Assembly: GCF_024158745.1 (NCBI RefSeq)
Contig: NZ_JAMZAW010000014.1
Location: 1 to 64,000, forward strand
Length of the DNA: 64,000 bases
Source: Paenibacillus tyrphae
Lineage (GTDB): Bacteria; Bacillota; Bacilli; Paenibacillales; NBRC-103111
Direction of reading: 5' to 3'
The position numbers and the translations under genes were made by a program. Below are positions 33,892-42,521 of this stretch, one piece after another (within the stretch, counting starts at the first letter, position 1; each line of letters opens with the position of its first letter). The notes beneath the pieces were generated by a model, which was not told the DNA's origin, ran no database searches, and saw only the letters and a program-made list of their open reading frames with translations.

Positions 33892-35865
33892 TTATTCCGC
33901 CAGCTGCTCCCACTGCTCGTAGCATTCCGCAAGCTGTTCGCGCTTCGCTTCCAACGCTGCGTTCTTCTCCTGCACGAGCACATAGTTGTTATACACGTCC
34001 GGGTCGGTCAGCTCGGTTTCCAAGCCGCCGATCTCTTCCTCCAACTGCGCAATCTGCTGCTCCAATTGCTCCAGCTTGCGCTGGCGAGTGCGCTCTTCGC
34101 GCTTCGCCTGCTTTCCGGCCTCGTAATCGCTGCCGGTCCCGGGTTCAGCCGTTTTCGCTGCGCCGCCTTCCGCATGTCCGCGGCCTTTGGCGGCTTCCGC
34201 GCCACCGCGGTTTGCCGCTTCCGCCAGCCGCTGCTGTTGCATCTCGGCCAACTCCTGCTTCTTTTCCACATAGTCGTCGTAATTGCCAAGATAGACGGTT
34301 ACTCCGTCCTTGTCCATTTCGAGCATGTTCTCGGCCATTTTGTTCAAGAAATAACGGTCGTGGGAAATGAAAAGCAGGGTGCCTTCGTACTCCATCAGAG
34401 CCGATTCGAGCACTTCCTTGCTGTACAAATCCAAATGGTTCGTAGGCTCGTCAAGAATGAGCACGTTCGCTTTTTGCAGCATCAGCTTCGCAAGCGCGAC
34501 CCTGGCCTTCTCGCCGCCGCTCAGCGAGCCAACTTTCTTGAACACATCCTCGCCGGTGAACAAAAAATTGCCGAGCACCGTGCGGATACGCGCTTCCTCC
34601 AGATGAGGGAAGACGTTCCATACTTCTTCCAGCACAGTTTGGTTCGGGTTCAGGCCCGTTTGCTCCTGATCGTAGTAGCCGATCTTGACGTTCGTCCCCC
34701 AATCGAAGGCGCCACGGTCCTGTGTGTGCTGCCCGATCAGCGTCTTCAGCAGGGTCGATTTGCCGATCCCGTTCGGCCCGATCAAGGCCGCCGTGTCGCC
34801 GCGGCGCAATTGGAACGTGATGCCTTGCGCCAGCGGTTGCTGTCGATCGTAGGATATGGATAGTCCTCGTATGTCGAGCACTTCCCGGCCGGAAGGCGCC
34901 TCGACCTCGAACGAGAAGCTGGCCCGCTTCAGCTCGCCGAGCGGCTTGTCGAGCCGATCCATTTTTTCCAACGCTTTGCGCCGGCTTTGCGCCCGTTTGG
35001 TCGTGGAAGCCCGGACCAGATTGCGCTGGATGAAGTCTTCCATTTTCGAAATTTCTTCCTGCTGTTTTTCGTATTGCTTGAGCTGTATCTCGTAATCCGC
35101 CGCTTTCAGCTCGATGTATCGCGAATAATTTCCGGTGTACCGGCGCGACGTCGTTCGTTCGACCTCATAGATAGCGCCGACAAGCGAATCGAGAAAATAA
35201 CGGTCGTGGGAGACGACCAGAATTGCTCCGGGATAGGAGCGCAAATACTGCTCCAGCCACGTCAGCGTCGCAATGTCCAAATGGTTCGTCGGCTCGTCCA
35301 ACAGCAGCAGGTCCGGCGCTTCGAGCAGCATTTTGGCCAGCGCGAGCCGCGTCTTCTGCCCTCCGCTCAGCGTTTGCACCGGGGTAGCCGGGTCCATGTG
35401 TCCGAAGCCCATTCCGCTCAGGATTCCGCGAATTCTAGCCTCGATCTCGTAGCCGCCGCGCTCGCGGAATGCATCCGATAGCTCGGCATAGCGGCGCATC
35501 GTTTCCTCGGTTTTTTTTCCGTCGGCCAGCACGTCCGGATCGGACATGCGCGCTTCCAGCCGCCGCAGCTCCTCTTCCATTTCCAGCAAACGGTCGAATA
35601 CGCTCATAAGCTCGTTCCAGATGGAGCGGTCCGACGTTAATCCGCTGTTTTGTTTCAAATAGCCGATTTTCGTCTCTTTTGCTTTAAAAATGCTCCCCGA
35701 ATCGTAAGATAGCTCGCCCGCGATGATTTGGAGCAGCGTCGATTTGCCTGCGCCGTTTACGCCGACAAGTCCGATGCGCTCCCGCGCCTCGATTTGAAGC
35801 GATATATTGGAAAGTACGGTGCTGACGCCGTAGCTTTTCGTGATGGATGAAACTTGAAGCAGCAT
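33892..35865 (-). CDS. ABC-F family ATPase (YdiF-like)
   Basis: Soluble protein of 657 residues with two ABC domains. The first has Walker A GVNGAGKST, LSGGQKTRLALAK and LLLLDEPTNHLD; the second GPNGIGKST, LSGGEKARVALAK and VLILDEPTNHLD. The ABC-F interdomain linker (KQYEKQQEEISKMEDFI...) joins them, and the C-terminus is a coiled coil of about 75 residues. ABC-F proteins act on the ribosome in translation or antibiotic protection and are not transporters. In Bacillus subtilis ydiF lies near moaC, tat and groE, as here. AGGAGG precedes ATG 35865. Not a clear antibiotic-resistance type, so housekeeping is more likely. Confidence 0.93.
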   Translation of the reverse strand: MLLQVSSITKSYGVSTVLSNISLQIEARERIGLVGVNGAGKSTLLQIIAGELSYDSGSIFKAKETKIGYLKQNSGLTSDRSIWNELMSVFDRLLEMEEELRRLEARMSDPDVLADGKKTEETMRRYAELSDAFRERGGYEIEARIRGILSGMGFGHMDPATPVQTLSGGQKTRLALAKMLLEAPDLLLLDEPTNHLDIATLTWLEQYLRSYPGAILVVSHDRYFLDSLVGAIYEVERTTSRRYTGNYSRYIELKAADYEIQLKQYEKQQEEISKMEDFIQRNLVRASTTKRAQSRRKALEKMDRLDKPLGELKRASFSFEVEAPSGREVLDIRGLSISYDRQQPLAQGITFQLRRGDTAALIGPNGIGKSTLLKTLIGQHTQDRGAFDWGTNVKIGYYDQEQTGLNPNQTVLEEVWNVFPHLEEARIRTVLGNFLFTGEDVFKKVGSLSGGEKARVALAKLMLQKANVLILDEPTNHLDLYSKEVLESALMEYEGTLLFISHDRYFLNKMAENMLEMDKDGVTVYLGNYDDYVEKKQELAEMQQQRLAEAANRGGAEAAKGRGHAEGGAAKTAEPGTGSDYEAGKQAKREERTRQRKLEQLEQQIAQLEEEIGGLETELTDPDVYNNYVLVQEKNAALEAKREQLAECYEQWEQLAE

Positions 35866-36049
35866 AATGAATAAAGCCTCCTGAAATCAAAGTCCTGAAA
35901 AGGCGACAATCTCCCTCAGTTTAGCATATTTGCCCGCCAATTTCGATTTCCATCCGTTCCCCGCTATACAAAAACAGCCCGCTTGTCTTATGCTTTTATA
36001 CGCATACTTCCGAATCGTGATCAAACCGAGTGGAGAGGAGGCGATCATC

Positions 36050-36943
36050 GTGCTTCCGGTACCCGTACCAAAAGAGGCAAACCCGCGACTCGGCGCACCG
36101 TCCCGCCTTGTGTGGCTTGCCATATGGAGCACGCTGCTTGTGACGGCGCTCATCGTTCCGAATATGCAGCTGCGCTCTTCCGCTGCACAACCCCGACTTG
36201 TATCCGCCGACTCGTTTACGGGATCCGTTTCAACTAAAGACCGGTCGCTTCAAGTGATGACTTACAATATCCGCCACACCGAAGGCATGGACGGCCGTGT
36301 CAACCCGCAAGCGGTGCTGCGGGAGCTAAAGGCCGCCAAAGCGGACGTTATTGCGCTGCAAGAAGTGGACCGGCTGCAGTGGCGCAGCGGTTTGCAGGAT
36401 CAAGCCCGCTATTTTGCCCAAGCCATGGGCATGCATTGTATTTACGCTCCCGCGATCCGCCACGGCGTATCGCAGTACGGCATCGCTCTGCTGAGCCGCT
36501 ATCCGCTTGAAGCGCCGCAGATTCACCGGCTTACCGGCGGACGCGAGCCGCGGTTGCTGCTGACGGCCGAGCTGCGCTTGCCGGACCGCACCGTGACGGT
36601 TGCGACCACCCATCTCAGCGTCGAAGCGGAAGGGCGTACGCGCGAATGGCCGCAGCTGCTTGCCGCGTTGCGGATCGAGAAGACGCCTCTGATTTTGCTC
36701 GGCGACTTTAACAGCCCGTCCTCCAGCCCCGAGCTTCAGGAGACCGTCCGCGGACTTGGACTGAAGGAAATCAGGCCGAAGCCTACCTCATTGCCGACGG
36801 TTGCTCATGGAGGCAGGATCGACCACATTTTTACCAATTTGCCGGCGGAGCGGCCCGCGCTTGTCAGAGACAGCCGAGCTTCCGATCATAGGCCCGTATC
36901 CGCGAGGTTGAACGAAACTGAAATCCCCCTCCGTCCACGTTAA
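36050..36943 (+). CDS. exported endonuclease/exonuclease/phosphatase (EEP) family protein
   Basis: Protein of 297 residues starting at GTG 36050, eight bases after GAGAGGAGG; the longer frame upstream lacks a ribosome binding site. One membrane helix (about 20-40) is followed by an EEP domain (about 67-290) with MTYNIRH, ALQEVD, THLSV, LLGDFNS, RIDHIF and SDHRPV, which supply the catalytic Asn, Glu, His and Asp residues. It should be anchored outside the membrane with a metal-dependent phosphodiesterase fold; possible substrates are lipids, sugar phosphates or nucleic acid. Single gene with a bidirectional terminator at its end. Confidence 0.88.
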   Translation: MLPVPVPKEANPRLGAPSRLVWLAIWSTLLVTALIVPNMQLRSSAAQPRLVSADSFTGSVSTKDRSLQVMTYNIRHTEGMDGRVNPQAVLRELKAAKADVIALQEVDRLQWRSGLQDQARYFAQAMGMHCIYAPAIRHGVSQYGIALLSRYPLEAPQIHRLTGGREPRLLLTAELRLPDRTVTVATTHLSVEAEGRTREWPQLLAALRIEKTPLILLGDFNSPSSSPELQETVRGLGLKEIRPKPTSLPTVAHGGRIDHIFTNLPAERPALVRDSRASDHRPVSARLNETEIPLRPR

Positions 36944-36978
36944 GCTTCCGGCTTTACGTGCGACGAAGGGGGATTTTT
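36922..36978. terminator. bidirectional terminator EEP / ECF genes
   Basis: ATCCCCCT-CCGTC-ACGT arms pair ACGT-GACG-AGGGGGAT over a loop; T runs on both sides. It overlaps the EEP stop codon. Confidence 0.8.
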
Positions 36979-36984
36979 GTCAAG

Positions 36985-38742
36985 TCAGCTGCGCAAAGCG
37001 GCAAGCCCGCCAAGAAGAAGGAGGCTTGAGACGATGGCGATTCCATCGGCGCGGGTCAGACGAAGAGACTCGGTATGGCCCAAGAGCGCGTTTTGGCGGC
37101 CGATTTTTTTCATCTCCAGAGCGGAGGTCATTTCCTCCGCCCGGTGGAACAGCGCCAGCAGGAGCGGGACGACCAACGCCGGCATATCGCGTCCCCGTAC
37201 GGCTCCCGGCCGGATGGCTGCTTTGCCTCTTGCCCGGACGATATCCGAGAACCGCTGCCATTCGCGCACGATCAACGGGATAAATTTGAACATGAGCGAT
37301 ACCGCCAAAGCAAACGAATCCGTTCGAAGCTTCAACCGTTTAGCATATCCGAGACCCCAGGCAAGACCCTGCACCATACGCCCGTAAGGCGTTGCAGCCG
37401 CAAACCAGTAGCTTGCGAGTGTGATCAGAAACAGGCGGAACACATTCAAACCGGTAGTTAGCGAGTGCTCAAGGGAAAACCCGACGAAGGGAAAGCTGCC
37501 GCTTGCCGTCCACTCCAACCCGGCCAAGCCGACGGAGATCAGCATGAACCATGCTAACGGTTTTAGGAGTTTGACCGCGCCGAGCAGCGCGGAGCGGGAT
37601 AGGCCGATATAGGCGGCGGCAATCGGCAATGCGGCGCAGGCAAGTCCGAGCCAGCTGCTTTGCAGCATCGTGCCTATGACAATAAGAAGATACAGCAGCC
37701 ATTTGGTACGCGGATCGAGCCGATACCAGAGCGATTTGGCAGCGGCAGGCGGTTGTGCGCTTTCCTCGGACAGACCGGCCGCTTGACTCTGCGGCGAAAG
37801 TGGCGCGTACAGCGCAGATTCATCTGACAGGGATTCCGTCTGCCATTTGCCGTCCGGGTGTTCTGCGTGCGGTGCGGATTTTACCGCAACTTTGCGTCGT
37901 TCCTTCAGCCGCTCTGCTATCGCATCGGCCAAATCCCCGGGTGAAAGCTTGCCTTCGTCCATCACGGCAATGCCGTTCCTTGCCAGCGCATGCGAAAGCA
38001 GGACGCAGCTGGGGAGCCCGACTCCCGCTTGTACGAACGGTTCGGGATTGCCGCATAGAGCGGCCGGTGTGTCATCGGCTGCAATCGTACCGCGGTCGAG
38101 CACGATCACGCGGTCCGCCAGCGGAAGAAACAAGTCCAAATCATGGGTGGCGATAATCATGCCGCCCTTGGCCGCTTTGCGGGCTTGCACGTACCGGAGC
38201 AGCTCTTTGGCTGCCGCCGATTCAAGCCCCGCGGTAGGCTCATCCATCAGGAGCCAATCGGGCGAGGTAGCGATTGTTGTGGCTAAAGCAAGCCTGCGCC
38301 GCTGGCCCCCGCTTAGCGCGAACGGAGAACGATCCGGGTCGAACGCGGCGCCGAGGCCGAGGTCTTCGCAAGCGGATTGAATGCGGCGTTCCTTTTCCAT
38401 CGCCGTAAGCCCATACGGACGCAGCGAATAGCCGAACTCCTGCCGAAGGCTTCGCGCGAACAATTGCTGCTCCGGAAACTGGAACGTCAAGCCGAGCCGA
38501 AGGAAAAGCGTCTGGATGACCCGGTTGCGGAGCCATAACGGTTCGTCGTCCAGACGAATGTCGCCCGACGAGGGCGGCCGCATGCCTGCCAGCAGGTGAA
38601 GCAGCGTGGACTTGCCGGAGCCGGTACGTCCGACGAGCAGCGTGACCGTTCCGTCTTCGAATGTAAGATTGATGTCGCTAAGCAAGCGGCGGCTCGGGTC
38701 GTCCGGTGCTGCTGCGCTTACGTTGTGCAGCGTCAGAGGCAT
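36985..38742 (-). CDS. ECF transporter fusion: EcfA ATPase joined to EcfT
   Basis: Single protein of 585 residues. Residues 1-280 form an energy-coupling-factor ATPase: Walker A GRTGSGKST, Q-loop TFQFPEQQLF, LSGGQRRRLALA, Walker B LLMDEPTAGLES and H-loop ATHDLD. A polar linker (about 285-345) leads to a membrane part (345-585) with four to six helices and the EcfT cytoplasmic motif DIVRARGKA. EcfA and EcfT are normally separate proteins; here they are one chain. The gene overlaps the second ATPase by 10 bases and lies divergent to bioY across a BirA operator, implying a biotin importer. The frame is uninterrupted through the linker. Confidence 0.88.
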   Translation of the reverse strand: MPLTLHNVSAAAPDDPSRRLLSDINLTFEDGTVTLLVGRTGSGKSTLLHLLAGMRPPSSGDIRLDDEPLWLRNRVIQTLFLRLGLTFQFPEQQLFARSLRQEFGYSLRPYGLTAMEKERRIQSACEDLGLGAAFDPDRSPFALSGGQRRRLALATTIATSPDWLLMDEPTAGLESAAAKELLRYVQARKAAKGGMIIATHDLDLFLPLADRVIVLDRGTIAADDTPAALCGNPEPFVQAGVGLPSCVLLSHALARNGIAVMDEGKLSPGDLADAIAERLKERRKVAVKSAPHAEHPDGKWQTESLSDESALYAPLSPQSQAAGLSEESAQPPAAAKSLWYRLDPRTKWLLYLLIVIGTMLQSSWLGLACAALPIAAAYIGLSRSALLGAVKLLKPLAWFMLISVGLAGLEWTASGSFPFVGFSLEHSLTTGLNVFRLFLITLASYWFAAATPYGRMVQGLAWGLGYAKRLKLRTDSFALAVSLMFKFIPLIVREWQRFSDIVRARGKAAIRPGAVRGRDMPALVVPLLLALFHRAEEMTSALEMKKIGRQNALLGHTESLRLTRADGIAIVSSLLLLGGLAALRS

Positions 38743-39563
38743 AGGCCGCTCACCGCCTTCGCCAAATCATCGTGGCTTAAAGGGCGGGCCGTCAGGCCAT
38801 GTCCCTTTTGCTTTAAATGCAGCGCCGTCTGCACGACGAAGGGAGGGTCAAGTCCGATTCGCTCGCATGGCGTCTTCGAATCCGAATCCGAAGCTAGGTC
38901 TCCATAAAAGAACGTCTCCGGCGCTCCGTCAAACGCTACCTCGCCTTTCTGAAAAGCGACCATGCGGCTTGCATAGACAGCTTCTTCCAGGCGGTGCGTA
39001 ATCCATACGACGGTCGTTCCCTGAAGATGAGCTTGCCGGACAACCTGCAGCACTTGTTCTCTCGCGGCCGGATCGAGCATGGCGGTCGGCTCGTCCAGCA
39101 CCAGCACATCGGGAACGGTTGCGAGTGCCGTGGCGATGTTGACGAGCTGCTTTTGCCCTCCGGACAAGGAGTTCAACAGCGTTTCGGGTGACAATTCGAG
39201 CCCGACCCGCAGCAGCGCTTGCTTTTGAATCTGCTTTAATTCCTCTCTGCTCAGATGCCGGTCGTTCAACGCGAAAGCGAGCTCTTCGGCCGGCGTATCG
39301 CCAATATGCTGGGCTTCCGGATGCTGCAGTACGCCGCGGATGTCGATGTGCACTTTTCGGATCATCCGCCCCGCCGTAAGCCGGCACGTACCAAGCAGTA
39401 CGCCGGCCAGTGTGCTTTTGCCGCTTCCGTTCGGACCTGCAACGGTTACCCACTCCCCGGGTTCGATGAGCAGTGTGACGTTGGACAAAGCTTTATGTGC
39501 GCCCGAGCCGGTAGGGTACTTCACGGATGCTTCCTGCAAGGCTATGAATGATGAAGAAGACAT
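38733..39563 (-). CDS. ecfA: ECF transporter ATPase (EcfA, separate subunit)
   Basis: ATPase of 276 residues. Walker A GPNGSGKST, Q-loop GVLQHPEAQH, signature LSGGQKQLVNIA, Walker B VLVLDEPTAMLD, H-loop ITHRLEE. It should pair with the ATPase half of the fusion protein to form the nucleotide-binding heterodimer of an energy-coupling factor. It is first in a two-gene minus-strand operon whose promoter region contains the BirA operator shared with bioY. AAAGGA precedes ATG 39563. Confidence 0.92.
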   Translation of the reverse strand: MSSSSFIALQEASVKYPTGSGAHKALSNVTLLIEPGEWVTVAGPNGSGKSTLAGVLLGTCRLTAGRMIRKVHIDIRGVLQHPEAQHIGDTPAEELAFALNDRHLSREELKQIQKQALLRVGLELSPETLLNSLSGGQKQLVNIATALATVPDVLVLDEPTAMLDPAAREQVLQVVRQAHLQGTTVVWITHRLEEAVYASRMVAFQKGEVAFDGAPETFFYGDLASDSDSKTPCERIGLDPPFVVQTALHLKQKGHGLTARPLSHDDLAKAVSGLCL

Positions 39564-39611
39564 AGGTAAAAAATCCTTTCGTTTTTAAAAACCGTGTGCT
39601 ATAATCCTCAA

Positions 39612-39645
39612 TTGTTAACCGTATATAATAATAATTGGTTGACGA
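39612..39645. promoter_or_regulatory. BirA (biotin repressor) operator
   Basis: TTGTTAACC (39612-39620), 16-base AT-rich spacer, GGTTGACGA (39637-39645). This matches the Firmicute BirA site TTGTTAACC-N15/16-GGTTnACAA except for a G near the right end. It lies between the divergent ecfA and bioY genes, overlaps plausible -10 elements on both strands, and would repress both units when biotin is plentiful. Confidence 0.85.
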
Positions 39646-39688
39646 TTTTGTCATCATAACCATACCAAAAAAGGAGGCATTCATCAAT

Positions 39689-40264
39689 ATGAAGCTCACG
39701 CTTCGAGGCATTGTTTTTAGTGCGTTGTTCGCTGCGCTCGTCGTACTTTTTGGATTTATCAGCATTCCGCTCGGCTTTACGCCCGTGCCTATCACCCTGC
39801 AGACGCTGGCCGTTATGCTGGCAGGCGGGCTGCTCGGCGCGCGGTATGGCTTTTTTAGCATGGCGCTGATCGTGGTGCTGACGGCCATCGGATTTCCGCT
39901 GCTGCACGGCACCGGAGGATTGGGCGTTCTGCTCGGGCCGACCGGAGGCTATGTATTTATGTGGCCAATCTCTGCGCTCCTGATCGGCTGGCTGCTGCCG
40001 CGGATACGTGTTCGAGGCATATGGGGATACGCTGCCTCGTTTCTTGTGCTCGAGCTGTTCGGCTCGCTGCTGCTGTATGTAAGCGGAGTGCCATGGCTCG
40101 CTTATGTGACGGGCATGTCGTTCTCCAAAGCGATGGTTGCCGGGTGCTACCCGTATCTGATCGGCGATGCGATCAAGGCTGCCGCAGCTACCCTGATTAT
40201 CGCCTCCGTGCGTCAAGTGTTCCCGCCGGAACGGTTAACAGGGGAAGGAATTCCCCTAGAGTAG
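39689..40264 (+). CDS. bioY: biotin ECF transporter S component
   Basis: Integral membrane protein of 191 residues with six helices and the BioY motifs FTPVPITLQTLAVMLAGGLLGARYG near the start and TGGYVFMWPI in the middle. BioY binds biotin and associates with an energy-coupling module. ATG 39689 follows AAGGAGG; the longer upstream frame is not supported. Divergent from an ecfA plus ecfA-ecfT fusion, with a BirA operator between, so a dedicated biotin importer is likely. Confidence 0.95.
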   Translation: MKLTLRGIVFSALFAALVVLFGFISIPLGFTPVPITLQTLAVMLAGGLLGARYGFFSMALIVVLTAIGFPLLHGTGGLGVLLGPTGGYVFMWPISALLIGWLLPRIRVRGIWGYAASFLVLELFGSLLLYVSGVPWLAYVTGMSFSKAMVAGCYPYLIGDAIKAAAATLIIASVRQVFPPERLTGEGIPLE

Positions 40265-40315
40265 GAATGATCCGTCAGAAGATCTTTTATTTTCACGCGG
40301 ACTCTTTACATACAC

Positions 40316-40340
40316 GTCTGCCTTCGGGCAGGCTTTTTTA
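40316..40340 (+). terminator. terminator of bioY
   Basis: GTCTGCC pairs GGCAGGC with a TTCG tetraloop, followed by six to seven T residues. Confidence 0.92.
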
Positions 40341-40403
40341 TTTATGTATAGAATGCATAAGTATTCAGCGGGGCCGAACCACTCTACATTTTAGAAAAGC
40401 TTT

Positions 40404-40494
40404 CTCCAAGACCGAATGGTTTTTCCACGAAAAGGCTTCAATAAGAACGGACCCGTGAGGACCCGTTTAGCTTGTGGAGAAGTGGTCTTTTAAA
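40404..40494 (+). other. foldable intergenic element, possible structured RNA
   Basis: AAGACC with TTTTCCAC on the left pairs GTGGAGAA with GGTCTT on the right, followed by TTTTAAAA. The interior contains a direct repeat GGACCCG and an AACGG/CCGTT stem. No promoter with good elements is visible, so transcription is uncertain. Confidence 0.3.
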
Positions 40495-40512
40495 AATAGA
40501 GAAGCAAACGGT

Positions 40513-40633
40513 GGTGGGGTATGCACTGGAGGAGCGATAGCGTTCGCCTTTGTCCGCGGGAAATATCTGCTGCGAAGCGGCTTCAAATCAAAATTTCCTG
40601 CGGACAAGAGCGACCGGAAGTGTATACCCCACC
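40513..40633. repeat. 121-bp nested imperfect palindrome
   Basis: Outer arms GGTGGGGTATGCACT (40513-40527) and AGTGTATACCCCACC (40619-40633) differ from perfect complementarity at one position. Inner arms TTGTCCGCGGGAAAT (40550-40564) and ATTTCCTGCGGACAA (40593-40607) likewise. A further GCTGC-GAA-GCGGC stem is at the tip. It encodes no protein and has the look of a dispersed palindromic element or a large RNA hairpin. The remaining sequence to 40864 shows only weak promoter-like AT-rich motifs. Confidence 0.65.
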
Positions 40634-40864
40634 CCCCTTGCAAATCTCTGTATTACCCAATTAACCACTTTTTCAACACTCTGGCTTCGATAAGAAGTTT
40701 TTTTATTTTGCCGCGAGTTTTTGGGTAAAATCGTAGAAATTCGTTATTTTGCTTCGATTTATGTTAAACTAGGAGAAAATGCCCCAAAAGGGATTTGCCA
40801 TCGATCACGGTACCCATTAGAATGTTGTTAACCCAGAATCGACCCGATGAAATGAGGCCGTTTC

Positions 40865-41500
40865 ATGAATATTAAAGAGAAAAAAATCGAACTTCGCCGC
40901 CAGGCCGAAGCGGTTCGTTCGGCCATCCCGGAGGACGAGCGGAAGCGCAAGTCCGAGATCATCAGCGCCAAGCTGATCGAACGGTTGGAAGCGCTGCTTC
41001 GTCCCGAGCCGTCGATGAGAAGACGTCCGACGCTGCTTACCTATATGCCGGTCAAAACCGAAGTGGATGTGACCCCGGTTATGGAAGCCTGCTGGGATCG
41101 TCCTTGGCGCGTCGTCGTCCCGAAGGTCGTACCCGCTTATAAGCAGATGAAGCTGTTCGAGGTGCGTTCATACGCCGACTTGGAGCGCGGAACGTGGGGA
41201 ATCCGCGAGCCGATAGCCAAAGCGCAGCAGCTATTCGATATCCGGCAGGTGGATGTCGCGCTGGTTCCGGGACTGGCGTTCGATGCCAATATGGGCCGGC
41301 TTGGCTACGGCGGCGGCTTTTACGATCGTTTTATGCAGCAGTATGTACGTACCGGTCTGCCGAAGCCTTATATTTTGGCAGCGGCTTATGAGGAGCAGTT
41401 GATCCCGGAAGTCCCGATGGGACTGTTCGATTTCCGGATCGACGAGCTGGTGACGGAAACCCGCATTGTGACGGAGAAGGGAGCGGATATCCATGACTGA
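40865..41500 (+). CDS. 5-formyltetrahydrofolate cyclo-ligase
   Basis: Protein of 211 residues, usual for the MTHFS/YqgN family. Conserved parts are the basic ATP-binding start ([17 protein letters not shown]), [17 protein letters not shown] and the substrate-site [19 protein letters not shown]. It converts 5-formyl-THF to 5,10-methenyl-THF with ATP. ATG 40865 has GAGG upstream. The end overlaps moaC by 8 bases, so it leads an operon with the molybdenum-cofactor and possibly the tat genes. Confidence 0.93.
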   Translation: MNIKEKKIELRRQAEAVRSAIPEDERKRKSEIISAKLIERLEALLRPEPSMRRRPTLLTYMPVKTEVDVTPVMEACWDRPWRVVVPKVVPAYKQMKLFEVRSYADLERGTWGIREPIAKAQQLFDIRQVDVALVPGLAFDANMGRLGYGGGFYDRFMQQYVRTGLPKPYILAAAYEEQLIPEVPMGLFDFRIDELVTETRIVTEKGADIHD

Positions 41501-41987
41501 GGAACGGCAGCCGTCTCCGCTTACCCATCTGAACGAACAAGGCCGCGCGCGCATGGTGGACATTTCGGACAAGCAGGAAACCGTCCGTACGGCGACGGCC
41601 CGCACGACCGTTACGATGCTTCCGGCTACGCTGGAGCTGATCCGGCAGGGAGGCATCGCCAAAGGGGATGTGCTGGCCGTCGCGCAAGTTGCCGCGGTCA
41701 TGGCTGCCAAAAAAACGTCGGATTGGATTCCGATGTGCCATCCGATTGCGTTGACCGGCGTCGATGTCCGGTTTAGCGATAACGGAGAAGGGCAATTATA
41801 CATCGAAGCGACCGTCCGCACGAAGGGACAGACCGGTGTGGAGATGGAGGCACTCACGGCCGTATCCGCCGCGGCGCTGACGGTCTACGATATGTGCAAG
41901 GCTGCGGAGAAAACGATGCAGATCGGACCGACGCTGCTGCTGAGCAAAACCGGCGGCAAGAGCGGAGATTTTCACGCAGTCCCATAG
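41493..41987 (+). CDS. moaC: cyclic pyranopterin monophosphate synthase
   Basis: Protein of 164 residues with the MoaC core: [33 protein letters not shown] and [24 protein letters not shown], ending in KTGGKSG. MoaC acts after MoaA to make cyclic pyranopterin monophosphate in molybdenum cofactor synthesis. MoaA is not in the window. Overlaps the preceding gene by 8 bases. moaC also lies near tat and groE in Bacillus subtilis. Confidence 0.96.
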   Translation: MTEERQPSPLTHLNEQGRARMVDISDKQETVRTATARTTVTMLPATLELIRQGGIAKGDVLAVAQVAAVMAAKKTSDWIPMCHPIALTGVDVRFSDNGEGQLYIEATVRTKGQTGVEMEALTAVSAAALTVYDMCKAAEKTMQIGPTLLLSKTGGKSGDFHAVP

Positions 41988-42020
41988 AGAGTTAATGAGA
42001 TCCGGGAGAGGAGCAGATGT

Positions 42021-42521
42021 ATGCGCTGGAAAGTGGCTATCTTGACCGCTAGCGACCGTGGTTCGCGCGGAGAGCGGGAAGACACGAGTGCACAGGTCAT
42101 TCGGGAATTGATTGAAGAAGAAATGAACGGCGAAATTATCGAATACCGTGTCGTGCCTGACGAGAAAGACGAAATTATGGCGGCGTTGATCGAAATGACG
42201 GATTATTTCCGGGCCGATCTCATTTTGACAACCGGAGGCACGGGTCTCGCGGCGCGGGATGTCACGCCGGAAGCGACCTTGAGCGTCATTGACCGTCACG
42301 CTCCGGGCTTTGCCGAAGCGATGCGCATGTATTCGCTGCAAAAGACGCCACGCGCGATGCTCTCCCGGGCCGTGTCCGGGATTCGCGGCAAGACGCTGAT
42401 CCTGAACTTGCCCGGCAGCCCCAAAGGAGTTTCGGAAAACTTATCCGCCGTTATCGACCAGTTGCCTCATGCGCTTGCTATTTTGACTGGACGCGAGGGA
42501 GACCACGGCGATGAAGCATGA
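42021..42521 (+). CDS. MogA/MoaB-family molybdenum cofactor protein
   Basis: Protein of 166 residues with the MoCF-binding fold: AILTASDRGSRGEREDTS, the phosphate-binding TTGGTGLAARDVTPEAT and LNLPGSPKGVSENL. Relatives adenylylate molybdopterin (MogA) or are MoaB homologues of less certain role. The gene follows moaC by 33 bases with GAGAGGAG before ATG 42021 and overlaps the next gene by 11 bases. Confidence 0.9.
   Translation: MRWKVAILTASDRGSRGEREDTSAQVIRELIEEEMNGEIIEYRVVPDEKDEIMAALIEMTDYFRADLILTTGGTGLAARDVTPEATLSVIDRHAPGFAEAMRMYSLQKTPRAMLSRAVSGIRGKTLILNLPGSPKGVSENLSAVIDQLPHALAILTGREGDHGDEA

Noticed and set aside
35930-36049. N-terminal extension of the EEP protein
   Set aside because: The extra 40 codons lack a ribosome binding site, whereas GTG 36050 has an excellent one and leaves a normal membrane anchor.
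40404-40494. 6S RNA gene upstream of the 5-formyl-THF cyclo-ligase
   Set aside because: That linkage is typical of Proteobacteria; the segment is too short and lacks the large central bubble of 6S RNA.
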